Shown here one piece after another: positions 54,474 through 63,377 of a DNA stretch of 64,000 bases. The DNA is from Armatimonadota bacterium (GTDB lineage: Bacteria > Armatimonadota > Chthonomonadetes > Chthonomonadales > Chthonomonadaceae). Location of the stretch: positions 186,001 through 250,000 of the forward strand of contig JAGWMJ010000002.1 of NCBI GenBank assembly GCA_028871815.1, written 5' to 3'. Both the position numbers and the translations under genes were made by a program. Each line of letters starts with the position of its first letter. The stretch's first letter is position 1. Below the pieces are notes generated by a model that made no database searches, had not been told where the DNA came from, and saw nothing but the letters and a program-made list of their open reading frames with translations.

Positions 54474-54644
54474 TCAATCCCAATTTCGAGTCGTCGATAC
54501 CGGTCTACCACAAATATCGCCGGTTGGCATACCCAGAGCATTCCACAGATCAAGGTATGGCATAATCCCGGCAAATGCCGCCGTCATGCACCGCGTAGGG
54601 TCAACCTTAAGCTTGATCGGAATACGACGGTATTCAGGCTTCAT
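54474..54644 (-). pseudogene. N-terminal fragment resembling an IS4/IS1380-type transposase
   Basis: A 56-codon frame starting at an ATG placed right beside an inverted repeat. It reads KLKVDPTRCMTAAFAGIMPYLDLWNALGMP, which resembles the N-terminal part of several transposase families in which a helix ending in LGL/LGM precedes the DDE domain. It then ends at a TGA, and no DDE motif follows in any frame. I read it as the stump of a degraded insertion sequence. The evidence is a pattern resemblance; no IS ends are visible. Confidence 0.4.
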
Positions 54645-54669
54645 TTACTCACCCTTTCAGTGAGTAAAT
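54643..54669. repeat. Perfect 10-bp inverted repeat at the transposase-like fragment
   Basis: ATTTACTCAC (54643-54652), seven-base centre, GTGAGTAAAT (54660-54669). It overlaps the first bases of the transposase-like fragment. It could be an operator of a TetR-like repressor or a relic of an insertion-sequence end. No regulator gene is adjacent. Confidence 0.6.
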
Positions 54670-54795
54670 TCAACGCGCGAATCGCTGGTTCCGCGTTCAC
54701 AGACGGTCCCAAACTATTTCTGGTGGAGGATCACGGACGTCTCACCGAAAACCTGGGCGAAACCCCAAAAATCCTGGGGCTGTTCGGAGGATTAC

Positions 54796-54966
54796 GTGCG
54801 CCGCCGGCGACCGGCTGCGCCGTACCAACGACTAATTGCGGCGGTTGTGCTCTCGAAAGAGTACCGTGCGGCCGTGGAGAAGATGCTCATCATGCCCAAC
54901 CCGGCCGATATACAGCGACAGATACTGGCTCCAAAAGGGCGTACCGAAAGTCACGTTCCTGTCTGA
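54796..54966 (+). CDS. Doubtful 56-residue ORF with a good ribosome binding site
   Basis: Starts at a GTG with GGAGGA four bases upstream. The product begins with an Arg-rich stretch and contains LSKEYRAAVEKMLIMPNPADIQRQILAP, which looks protein-like (an amphipathic helix), then stops. It could be a small gene or the remains of a larger one. The rest of 54670-55183 has no other credible gene. Confidence 0.3.
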   Translation: MRRRRPAAPYQRLIAAVVLSKEYRAAVEKMLIMPNPADIQRQILAPKGRTESHVPV

Positions 54967-55183
54967 GGCAAAGAACGAACGGGAGCCGCATTCCTACGTT
55001 AGGCAACACGGACCGTCGGATCCTGTTAAAGTCAGATACCAGCTCGAGGTAACGAGAGCGTCTGGTCCTCAATGGGCGCTGCAGCGTGCCCGAAGCGCCT
55101 GCTCACGCAATTTACGGTATCATCGCTCCATTGAGATTACGCAGCGTCTTGCAGACCTTGCCGCTCCCAGGACTGAGATACCC

Positions 55184-57988
55184 ATGAACCGAACTTTGTG
55201 GCATACCGCCGCACTTGCATTACTGATTGTGTTTTTGCCGCTGAATACGGTCGCCAATGCGATAACCGTGCCACCGGCTGGCCGGCAGCGCATCCGACTC
55301 GATGCCGGCTGGCGGTTCCACTTGACGCAGCAGGGCCAACTGGCACACGGCGTTGCCATCCGTGCCTGGCGCTGGAAGGAGGACGATGCGCCACATCAGG
55401 ATGTTGCCTCAATGACGGCAGCAGACCTGGATGTAACAGGCTCCGACTGGCATCCCGCCTCCACCGGGGAGGACGTTTTTCACGGGCGTGTCGGGTTTGT
55501 GTGGATGCGTACCGCGCTGCCGGCCGTTCATGGTACGCATCGAGTGCTGCGATTTGCCGGCGTGGATGACAATGCCACCGTCTACCTGAACGGGCGGAAG
55601 CTGGTCCATCATGAAGGCTGGAACGATCCGTTCGACGTGCTGCTCGACGCGGCATGGAACCCCGCTGGCCCGAATGTGCTGGCTGTACTGGTCGAAAACA
55701 CGGCCGGCATGGGCGGCATCATCGGGGCGGTAACCCTGGGCGTGCCGCTGCCGGATCGGCTTGGCGAACCGCAGCTTGCCGGCTATAACGACCGGTCATG
55801 GCGCGTCGTGCATCTGCCGAACGATTACGTAGTTCAGGGCAAGTTCAGCCCGCTTGCCGATACCGGCCACGGATCGCTGCCGGTTCAGCCGGCCTGGTAC
55901 CGCAAGACGTTCCAATTGCCGAGCCGTGACATAGGCAAGAGCGTCTGGATCTACTTTGAAGGCGTTTACCGCGATGCAAGGGTGTGGCTCAACGGACGGT
56001 TCCTGGGCGAGCATCCGAGTGGCTACACCGGTTTTCGCTTCGATATCAGCCATGCCGTGCACTTTGGTACGCCAAATGAGCTTGCCGTCTCGGTCGATCC
56101 TCGCCATTTCGAAGGCTGGTGGTATGAGGGCGGCGGAATCTACCGGCATGTGTGGCTCACGGTGGCCAACCCCGTTCACGTAGAGCCGTGGGGAACGTTC
56201 GTATCGACCAGCCTGCCGGAGCCAACCCTTTCCGATCCGGATCCGAACACGCGGATCATGATCCATACGGCTATTCGAAACGCGTCGCATGCCTCCGCCA
56301 GTATCCAACTGGTGAGTCGCATCGTGGATGACCGCGGCGTCGAGGTGGCTTCCATCAGCAGCGGCCAAACGGCGGTCCGTGGCCTCATCCGTGCCTCGCA
56401 ACAGATACGCATCGCGCACCCCAGACTGTGGTCGCTTTCGCACCCGCGAATGTATCGCTTGATTACCGCCCTTGTCGAGAGAGGTCGGACCATCGACCAG
56501 GTGACCACACCGTTCGGCATCCGCACCATCCGATTCTCTGCGGACGATGGTTTCTTCCTGAACGGCAAGCGGGTCGAAATACAGGGCGTCTGCAACCATC
56601 AGGACTACGCCGGCGTGGGTATCGCGGTACCCGACAACCTGGAAGCGTGGCGCGTCGAACGGTTGAAATCCATCGGATGCAACGCTTGGCGAATGTCGCA
56701 CAATCCGCCGAATCCCGAACTCCTGGATGCTTGTGACCGGCTTGGAATGCTGGTGATGGATGAGAACCGGCACCTTGGCGACACGTTCGAGGCAAAAACG
56801 CCATACGGCACGCCATACAGCGATATGAGCGAGCTGGATAGCATGGTGCGGCGAGACCGAAACCACCCGAGCATCATCATGTGGTCGATGTGCAACGAGG
56901 AGGGCTTGCAGACCACCCAGTTTGGCGCCCGCATCTTTGCCGCGATGCGTGCCGAGACGCTGCGGCTTGACCCAACACGCCCAGTGACGTGTGCAATGAA
57001 TACCGGCGCTGCCCGGGGCATTGCACTCATCGAGGACATCCGCGGGTTCAACTATGGCCCGGGCGTGTACACCAGCTATCATGCCCGATTCCCAAACACA
57101 CCGCTCTATGGCAGCGAGATCGGCAGCACCACCACCACACGAGGCATCTACAAAGACGATCGGGCAAAAGGGTACGTGAATGCGTACGACGCCTATCCAC
57201 CCTGGGCGACCTCGGCGGAGGATACCTGGGCGCCAATCGGCAGCCAGCCGTTTATGGCAGGCGGGTACGTATGGACCGGCTTCGACTACAAAGGTGAACC
57301 GACCCCGTATGGTTGGCCCTGCATCAACTCACACTTTGGCCTGCTTGACATGTGCGGCTTCCGTAAGGACGATGCGTTCTACTATGAGTCGGTTTGGCAG
57401 CAGAAACCAATGGTGCACATCTTTCCGCACTGGAACTGGCAGGGCGAGAACGGGCGCCCGATTGAGGTGTGGGCATACAGCGATGCCGACTCAGTGGAAC
57501 TGTTCCTTAACGGTAAGAGCCTCGGCCGCAAGAGTTATCCGCGATTTCACCACGTTCAGTGGTCCGTTCCGTACGAGCCAGGTACATTGCTGGCAAAGGC
57601 GTACACCAATGGCGTGCTGGTGGCGCAGGATCGTGTAGAAACCACGGGCCCGCCGGCGGCGCTGGTCCTCAAGACCACCCAGCCAAAGATCGCGGCGGAT
57701 TCTGAAGAGGTGAGCGTGGTGTTGGTCTACGTGGTTGACAGCCGCGGCCGCGTGGTGCCAACCGCCGCCAATCGCATCACATTTCACGTTACCGGCGAAG
57801 GTCGCGTGGTGGGCGTAGGAAACGGAGATCCCAGCGATCACGAACCGGACCAGGCTGCAACCAGGCTCGCGTTTAACGGCAAGTGCATGGTGCTCGCCGG
57901 ACGGGCAAGCCATGCTGGGCGCATGATCGTCACGGCGCAGTCGCCTGGCCTGAAATCGGCGCGACTGGCTCTGACCGCCGCGCCGTAG
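55184..57988 (+). CDS. Exported glycoside hydrolase family 2 enzyme (beta-galactosidase type)
   Basis: 934 residues from the ATG at 55184 with a signal peptide (LWHTAALALLIVFLPLNTVANA). It has the GH2 layout: N-terminal jelly roll (about 40-250), Ig-like domain, then the TIM barrel (about 420-740). The acid/base Glu is in MWSMCNEEG near residue 570, and the nucleophile Glu is in YGSEIGSTTTTRG near residue 645. After the barrel comes a DUF4982-like segment (VWAYSDADSVELFLNGKSLG) and a C-terminal Ig-like domain. Such enzymes act on beta-galactosides or on side chains of plant and host polysaccharides. No clear Shine-Dalgarno. The genes downstream encode related activities. Confidence 0.92.
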   Translation: MNRTLWHTAALALLIVFLPLNTVANAITVPPAGRQRIRLDAGWRFHLTQQGQLAHGVAIRAWRWKEDDAPHQDVASMTAADLDVTGSDWHPASTGEDVFHGRVGFVWMRTALPAVHGTHRVLRFAGVDDNATVYLNGRKLVHHEGWNDPFDVLLDAAWNPAGPNVLAVLVENTAGMGGIIGAVTLGVPLPDRLGEPQLAGYNDRSWRVVHLPNDYVVQGKFSPLADTGHGSLPVQPAWYRKTFQLPSRDIGKSVWIYFEGVYRDARVWLNGRFLGEHPSGYTGFRFDISHAVHFGTPNELAVSVDPRHFEGWWYEGGGIYRHVWLTVANPVHVEPWGTFVSTSLPEPTLSDPDPNTRIMIHTAIRNASHASASIQLVSRIVDDRGVEVASISSGQTAVRGLIRASQQIRIAHPRLWSLSHPRMYRLITALVERGRTIDQVTTPFGIRTIRFSADDGFFLNGKRVEIQGVCNHQDYAGVGIAVPDNLEAWRVERLKSIGCNAWRMSHNPPNPELLDACDRLGMLVMDENRHLGDTFEAKTPYGTPYSDMSELDSMVRRDRNHPSIIMWSMCNEEGLQTTQFGARIFAAMRAETLRLDPTRPVTCAMNTGAARGIALIEDIRGFNYGPGVYTSYHARFPNTPLYGSEIGSTTTTRGIYKDDRAKGYVNAYDAYPPWATSAEDTWAPIGSQPFMAGGYVWTGFDYKGEPTPYGWPCINSHFGLLDMCGFRKDDAFYYESVWQQKPMVHIFPHWNWQGENGRPIEVWAYSDADSVELFLNGKSLGRKSYPRFHHVQWSVPYEPGTLLAKAYTNGVLVAQDRVETTGPPAALVLKTTQPKIAADSEEVSVVLVYVVDSRGRVVPTAANRITFHVTGEGRVVGVGNGDPSDHEPDQAATRLAFNGKCMVLAGRASHAGRMIVTAQSPGLKSARLALTAAP

Positions 57989-58013
57989 CCTCGATAGGAA
58001 GGTCGGTGACGGT

Positions 58014-58547
58014 ATGAGGCGCCTTGTGAACCTGCTGGTGGCGATCTTTGCCGCCGCCACGATCCAGACACCGGCTGCCGCTCCGGCCGGACTGCTGGCC
58101 TCACAGCCGGAAACGCTTCGCGGGCTGCCCGGCTTACGGGTCGTTATTGAGGGACTGCAGCCCGATATCGTGAAGGATGGGCTGAACCAAAAGTCGATTC
58201 GCCGAGCGGTGTTGGCGGAGCTGGAACGCGCGCATATTCCGGTTCTCAAGCCGACCCAGGCTCATCAGTTCAAGCCCGCACCGCCGCTGCTGTACATTGC
58301 GATCTCCAGCGTTCGATCTGCTGTTCAGCCCGTATACGCCGCGTCGGTGGATGTAGCCGTCACTCAGCCCGCGAAGCTCGACTATCAGCCGGGTGCTACC
58401 GTGCTGGATGCCGTCACATGGCGGCAGCGCGCCGTTGAGATCGTAGGCGCGGCACAAGTGAAAACGCTGACGCAGCTCGTTACGATGCTGGTGGCGAAAC
58501 TCGCTGCGGATTGGGGTCGGGCGCATGCGTCACAGCCGGCTGGGTAG
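58014..58547 (+). CDS. Small exported protein of unknown function
   Basis: 177 residues with a signal peptide (VNLLVAIFAAATIQTPAAA). AGGAAGG lies about 11 bases before the ATG. The mature part opens with LPGLRVVIEGLQPDIVKDGL and continues with alternating strands and helices (LLYIAISSVRSAV and KTLTQLVTMLVAKLAADW), somewhat like the DUF4136 or CsgG-like fold, but I cannot assign it. It lies 25 bases after the GH2 gene and is probably in the same transcript. Confidence 0.65.
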   Translation: MRRLVNLLVAIFAAATIQTPAAAPAGLLASQPETLRGLPGLRVVIEGLQPDIVKDGLNQKSIRRAVLAELERAHIPVLKPTQAHQFKPAPPLLYIAISSVRSAVQPVYAASVDVAVTQPAKLDYQPGATVLDAVTWRQRAVEIVGAAQVKTLTQLVTMLVAKLAADWGRAHASQPAG

Positions 58548-58573
58548 CGCGGGGCTCCGACACAATTAGTCAG

Positions 58574-59145
58574 TCATCGCCGGCGATATCGAGTAGAAGC
58601 TCTACGCTCACCACGTCGCGCCTTGCGCCATCCAGCTTCCCATGCCTGTGATAGATGCCGACCTCGCGGAATCCAGGCGATTTAGGCAGCGCGCGGCCGA
58701 CACCTGTTTCCGCGAACACACGCGAGACCAGCTTTCAGAACCCGGCTCACGCGGCCCGGCGTATTAGCTCCACCGAGGCCAGTGAGCCTGCGCCGGCTCG
58801 TCGTTAGATACGCCGAGACTGAGCCACTCGGGCGTAGCGCTCCGTCGTTCGATAGGTACTGATCGCGGCAAACGCCGTCACTTCGCCGCGATCTTCCACT
58901 GCGTCGAGCGGATAGCCGCCGGCATACCAGGTTTCGATATCAGCGGCGCTGCGCGATCGTGGTTCAAGCGTGGCAAGACGCACTACGATGCCCGCGTTGT
59001 AGATCGCGGCGACTCGCTCTGAATCCAGTGGTCCAGCCGGTCCCACGTTCAGAGTCGCCCTCCCTATGCAGGCGCGGGAGCGCTGGCTCATTACCGTGCG
59101 GCTAGAATCAGGAGTTTTGTGCTCCGCCGGCGAATCGTACCGCAT
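58574..59145 (-). pseudogene. Broken GNAT acetyltransferase gene (phosphinothricin acetyltransferase-like)
   Basis: The N-terminal part is intact (59145 to 58804) and reads VAAIYNAGIVVRLATLE...YPLDAVEDRG...AAISTYR, the start of the phosphinothricin/methionine-sulfoximine acetyltransferase group. It stops after YARVAQSRRI. The rest of the family sequence is found downstream in another frame: ASVELIRRAA, an in-frame TGA, AGF, another TGA, then KLVSRVFAETG and SPGFREVGIYHRHGKLDG, ending in VSVELLLDIAGDD. So one frameshift, a small deletion and two stops have inactivated a gene of about 170-190 codons. It is antisense to the carbohydrate genes on either side. Confidence 0.85.
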
Positions 59146-59169
59146 GATTACTTTTCTCCAGTTGCATCA

Positions 59170-60669
59170 ATGAACGTCACACCAGCTCTGGCAGTAATGA
59201 TGCTCGCCGCCTGCGCCTGCTCTATGGCCGGCGCCGTACCGCCTCCCGCGCCATACGGCGCCATCCCCTCCAAACGCCAGCTGGCGCGCGAGAGGATGGA
59301 TCTCACGGCTTTCCTGCACTTCAACATGAACACCTTTACGGACAAGGAGTGGGGATATGGCGACGAGAACCCAATCCTGTTCCATCCCACCGCGTTCAAT
59401 CCCGACCAGATTGTCTCTACGCTGAAGCGAGCCGGGTTCAAGGGGGTTATTCTGACCTGCAAGCACCACGATGGCTTCTGCCTGTGGCCCACGAAAGCGA
59501 CCGATCACAGCGTAACGCACAGCAGCTGGATGAATGGCAAAGGCAATGTTGTGAAAGCAATCAGCGATGCGTGCCACCGCTTTCACATGAAGTTCGGTGT
59601 CTACCTCTCCCCGTGGGACCGGAACAACGCTGCATATGGCACGCCGGCGTATCTGCCGATCTATCGTGAACAGTTGCGAGAACTACTTACCGAGTTCGGG
59701 CCGATTTTCGAGGTCTGGTTTGACGGAGCCAACGGCGGCGACGGATACTACGGTGGCGCGCGTGAAACGCGCCAGATCGACCGTACAACGTACTACCACT
59801 GGCCCGGAACGTGGCAGATGGTACGCAGACTGCAGCCGGGTGCGGCGATATTCAGTGATGTTGGCCCCGACCTTCGATGGGTCGGTAACGAGTCGGGCTA
59901 CGCAGCCACCACCTGCTGGCAGACGTATGACCCGGTAGGACCAAATGGCGGACCCGCAGCACCGGGTGACTCGCAGTACCAGACAGCCGGTGTCGGCACG
60001 GAGAACGGCGAGCACTGGATGCCCGCCGAGTGCGATGTCTCCATCCGTCCGGGCTGGTTCTACCACGCCGACCAGGACGGTTCCGTCAAATCACCGCAGG
60101 ACCTCATGAATCTCTATTTTGAGTCGGTCGGTCGAGGCGCGCTGCTCTTGCTCAATGTGCCGCCCGATCGGCAGGGTCAACTCGCGGCGCCTGATGTGAT
60201 GGCGGTCACGCAGTTCGGCAAAAACCTGCGGAAGTTGTTCAAGGTCAACCTGGCGGCGTCCGCACGGTTACATGCGAGTAACGTCCGTGGAGGCGATTCT
60301 GCCGCGTATGGTCCTGATAATCTGGTGGCGCGCCAAGGCCGTAGCTATTGGGCGACCGATGACGGCATCGCTCAAGCCTCACTGACGGTCGATTTCGGGC
60401 GCAGCGTTGCGGTGGATGTGATTCGGCTTCGTGAGGCGATTTCTCTGGGGCAGCGAATTCGGGGCTTTGCTATAGACGTATGGGAGAACAGTGCGTGGCA
60501 TGAGGTCGCCACCGGCGCCAGCATAGGCAACTGCCGTTTGGTACGGCTCGGCACGCCGACGGTCACGTCGCGGCTACGGCTGCGGATTACCAAATCCGAC
60601 GCTTGCATCGCCCTCGCGCAATTCGGCGTGTATGCCGGCGCTGGTCTTGGGACTGGAGTGAAACCATGA
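59170..60669 (+). CDS. Exported alpha-L-fucosidase (GH29) with C-terminal F5/8-type domain
   Basis: 499 residues from the ATG at 59170, which gives a signal peptide (VMMLAACACSMAGA); an earlier TTG is open. GH29 signature segments are present: MDLTAFLHFNMNTFTDKEWG near the start, ILTCKHHDGFCLWPTK near residue 100, and the catalytic nucleophile Asp in FEVWFDGANGG near residue 185. From about residue 365 a discoidin-like (F5/8 type C) domain follows. GH29 enzymes release fucose from glycans and plant xyloglucan. The acid/base is not obvious by eye. The stop overlaps the next ATG by four bases. Confidence 0.92.
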   Translation: MNVTPALAVMMLAACACSMAGAVPPPAPYGAIPSKRQLARERMDLTAFLHFNMNTFTDKEWGYGDENPILFHPTAFNPDQIVSTLKRAGFKGVILTCKHHDGFCLWPTKATDHSVTHSSWMNGKGNVVKAISDACHRFHMKFGVYLSPWDRNNAAYGTPAYLPIYREQLRELLTEFGPIFEVWFDGANGGDGYYGGARETRQIDRTTYYHWPGTWQMVRRLQPGAAIFSDVGPDLRWVGNESGYAATTCWQTYDPVGPNGGPAAPGDSQYQTAGVGTENGEHWMPAECDVSIRPGWFYHADQDGSVKSPQDLMNLYFESVGRGALLLLNVPPDRQGQLAAPDVMAVTQFGKNLRKLFKVNLAASARLHASNVRGGDSAAYGPDNLVARQGRSYWATDDGIAQASLTVDFGRSVAVDVIRLREAISLGQRIRGFAIDVWENSAWHEVATGASIGNCRLVRLGTPTVTSRLRLRITKSDACIALAQFGVYAGAGLGTGVKP

Positions 60670-62174
60670 AGGCTTGGTGCTTCCCCGCGGCTGTCGCGGT
60701 CGTGGCGGCCCTTGGATCGATGCTTCCTTCCGCGTGTCGTGCGGATATACGCCTGCCGGCCCTTCTTTCCGACAATATGGTGCTGCAGCGCAACACCAGA
60801 GTCACGTTGTGGGGTACCGCCAGTCCCGGCGAGCCGGTCGCTGTTTCCGCTTCGTGGGGGCCGACGGCGCATGCAGTCGCCGGCTCGGACGGAGGCTGGC
60901 TGGTCCGCATTCCAACAACGCGCGCCGGCGGCCCGTACACCATCACCTTCCGCGGAGATAACACGGTAACGCTGCACAACGTGATGCTCGGCGAGGTGTG
61001 GGTCTGTTCCGGCCAATCCAACATGGAATTCACGGTTCGTCCCAGTGCACCGTTCGCGCTGCAGGACGCGTCGCATGAAATCGCCGCGGCCAACTGGCCA
61101 CTGATCCGAATGTTCAACGTGGTCAAGAACACATCGTCGGTGCCGATTCACGACTGTCGTGGCTCGTGGCAGGTCTGCTCGCCACAGACGGTAGGCGACT
61201 TCTCTGCCGTCGGCTACTTCTTCGCCCGGTCACTCTACCAGCGGCTGCTCGGCGCTGCAAAGCAGCACGTTCCGATTGGCATGATCCACTCGAGTTGGGG
61301 TGGTACGGAAATCGAGCTATGGATGAGTGAACCGGCGCTGCAGGCTGTGCCAGGCTTCGCCGCACGTATCCAACATTACCAGCAGGCTCAGGAGGAAGCA
61401 AAAAATGCTCGCGCCACAAAGCGGCGAGCGCCGTTTTTCCGGATCCACTCCACACTCTTTAACGCCATGATCGCGCCGCTGCTCCGTTACCGAATTCGAG
61501 GTGTCATCTGGTATCAAGGCGAGTCGAATGTGGGACGTGGCGCTCAGTATGCGGAGCTTTTCCCCGCCATGATTGCCGATTGGCGCTCGCAATGGGGCGA
61601 GGGCGCCTTTCCGTTTTACTACGTACAAATCGCGCCGTGGATCTACTCCGGCAACGCGGCAAACCCCTCCAGCCCGAGCGTGCGCGAAGCGCAACTCAAG
61701 ACCCTCTCAGTACCGCACACCGGCATGGCGGTAACGTGGGATATATCCCCGGACTATAAAAACATCCACCCGGCCGACAAGCAGGACGTGGGTTGGCGGC
61801 TGGCGCTTTGGGCGTTTGCCGATACCTACCACTTGAAGGGCATTGTCCCGTCCGGCCCGCTCTTTCGATCGATGAAACGCGACGGCGATCGCCTGCTGTT
61901 GTCGTTTGATCATCCAAACGGCGGGCTGCACGTGGATGGCCCATCCCTGCAGGGCATTCAGATCGCCGGCGCCGACCGGGTTTTTCATCGGGCAGATGCC
62001 CGGGTCGACAACTGGCAGCTTCTGGTCTGGTCGCATGCCGTACCCGAGCCTGTGGCCGTACGGTATGGATGGTGCGATTACGGACCACTGAACCTGTTCA
62101 ATGGCTCCGGACTTCCTGCGTCTCCGTTCCGCACAGACAGTTGGCCGGACCCAGCCGCAAACGGCAAGTGGTGA
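60666..62174 (+). CDS. Exported sialate O-acetylesterase-like carbohydrate esterase (SASA family)
   Basis: 502 residues from the ATG overlapping the fucosidase stop. A signal peptide is present (LPSACRA region). The SGNH-type esterase signature is VCSGQSNMEF near residue 118, with Ser as likely nucleophile. RGVIWYQGESNVGRGAQY near residue 277 is the second conserved block of the family. The family removes acetyl groups from sialic acid and from plant polysaccharides such as rhamnogalacturonan or xylan. Coupled to an alpha-fucosidase, the more likely target is an acetylated plant or microbial polysaccharide, but this is inference. Confidence 0.92.
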   Translation: MKAWCFPAAVAVVAALGSMLPSACRADIRLPALLSDNMVLQRNTRVTLWGTASPGEPVAVSASWGPTAHAVAGSDGGWLVRIPTTRAGGPYTITFRGDNTVTLHNVMLGEVWVCSGQSNMEFTVRPSAPFALQDASHEIAAANWPLIRMFNVVKNTSSVPIHDCRGSWQVCSPQTVGDFSAVGYFFARSLYQRLLGAAKQHVPIGMIHSSWGGTEIELWMSEPALQAVPGFAARIQHYQQAQEEAKNARATKRRAPFFRIHSTLFNAMIAPLLRYRIRGVIWYQGESNVGRGAQYAELFPAMIADWRSQWGEGAFPFYYVQIAPWIYSGNAANPSSPSVREAQLKTLSVPHTGMAVTWDISPDYKNIHPADKQDVGWRLALWAFADTYHLKGIVPSGPLFRSMKRDGDRLLLSFDHPNGGLHVDGPSLQGIQIAGADRVFHRADARVDNWQLLVWSHAVPEPVAVRYGWCDYGPLNLFNGSGLPASPFRTDSWPDPAANGKW

Positions 62175-62723
62175 ACCGCGTCGCTCCGTGATTTGGCACG
62201 GCGAAGTTCAAAATTATCGTCATAAAGGCTATAGGTGTTATCTGTCTGACCCCCGGCAGCGCCGTCCGGTTGTAGCGGGGCGCAAGCATGCTCATAGGGC
62301 GAGTGAGACATACGGGACATGCGAGTCGTACTGAGGTTGCGACCATATGTCAGGTAGAAGCCCGTTCTCGCGCCGGTGCAGGTGTGTAGAATCCGTTGTT
62401 CCCTACATCCGCAATTGTCACCGGCAGCGAAGAAACTGTGCGGCATATCGGGTTGCTCTCGCATCTCCCTTCGTGTGTCTCGAACCGCAGTATACTGTTA
62501 CGGTTCTCCGACCCAAAATCTGGGTCTGGATTGCGAATGCCTTAGCGGATAGGTTCGCGGGGCTGCGCGTTTCGACAACCGGCCTGAATCGCCGGGAGCG
62601 GGTGGAGCGGGCATGGTTGGCCGGTTACCCGGCAGCACTTTGGGCTGGGTACGCCGGTACCGCGTCGTATCGTTCACCGTGCGCAATGGCCACGAGATTT
62701 TGCAAATAGCGAGGGGGCAGAAA
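62175..62723. other. Intergenic region with a nested palindrome and a short hairpin
   Basis: About 550 bases with no credible gene. Two structures stand out: AACCG-CAGTATACTG-TTA-CGGTT at 62483-62505, in which a perfect 10-base palindrome is enclosed by a second dyad, and GACCCA/TGGGTC with a five-base loop at 62510-62526. These are 200 bases upstream of the DinB-like gene and may form its control region. No promoter match is convincing apart from TATACT inside the palindrome. Confidence 0.5.
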
Positions 62724-63248
62724 ATGGAGCTGCGAGAGGCGCTCAAGGAGCAGTACCACGCCGGGTTGGCGATGCTCGCGGAGTGCGTGGAGAAGTGTCC
62801 GCCGGGGTTGTGGATCGAGGGGCAGTACCCGCGCCGGTACTGGCGGATCGCCTTCCATGCTGCCTTCTTCACGCACCTCTACCTCGGCCAGAAAGAAGAA
62901 GCGTTTGAACCATGGCCCGCCAGAAAGGAGGGCGTCGACCACGGCCTCTGGCAGCAGCCACCGGACGTGGAACCGTACGAACTGCCCGAAGAAGCGCTGG
63001 TCTACACGCGTGTCGAAATCCTGGACTACATCCGGTTTGTGGATGCACTCATTGACCCCACCGTCGATCGACTCAACCTGGAAGCAGACGAGACGGGCTT
63101 TCATTGGTATCCGAATATGAGCAAGCTGTCTCACGAGCTCATGAACATCCGCCATCTGCAGGGCCATGTTGGGCAGCTGTCGGAACTCTTGATGGCGGCA
63201 CAGGTCGATACCCGTTGGGTTGCCAGGTCAAGCGGCTTGTCGAACTGA
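62724..63248 (+). CDS. DinB-like putative metal-dependent protein
   Basis: 174 residues from the ATG at 62724, with GAGGGGG upstream; a longer open frame starts at 62613. The four-helix bundle of the DinB/YfiT superfamily is suggested by FHAAFFTHLYLGQ near residue 48 and IRHLQGHVGQLSELL near residue 140, which give three histidines in the positions that bind a metal ion in the family. The protein probably acts on small thiols or related compounds; the exact function is unknown. It stands alone, with its neighbours on the same strand. Confidence 0.75.
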   Translation: MELREALKEQYHAGLAMLAECVEKCPPGLWIEGQYPRRYWRIAFHAAFFTHLYLGQKEEAFEPWPARKEGVDHGLWQQPPDVEPYELPEEALVYTRVEILDYIRFVDALIDPTVDRLNLEADETGFHWYPNMSKLSHELMNIRHLQGHVGQLSELLMAAQVDTRWVARSSGLSN

Positions 63249-63377
63249 CGACTGATCTGGGCGCCGTTCGGGCAAGCTGCCCTGCGTACGCGTCGCCTTC
63301 GCTGCACAGCTGCAGAATTCGTGCTCGAGCGTGTTCACTTCGGTACCACTGCCTTCCCGGGCGCGGTAGACTTGCCC

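Noticed and set aside
54429-55052. 207-codon open frame on the plus strand
   Set aside because: No start site, mixed composition with many Arg/Ser/Cys, and it covers the inverted repeat and the transposase-like stump.
55796-57082. Long open frame (428 codons) antisense to the GH2 gene
   Set aside because: The sense frame has both catalytic glutamates; the antisense product has no family features.
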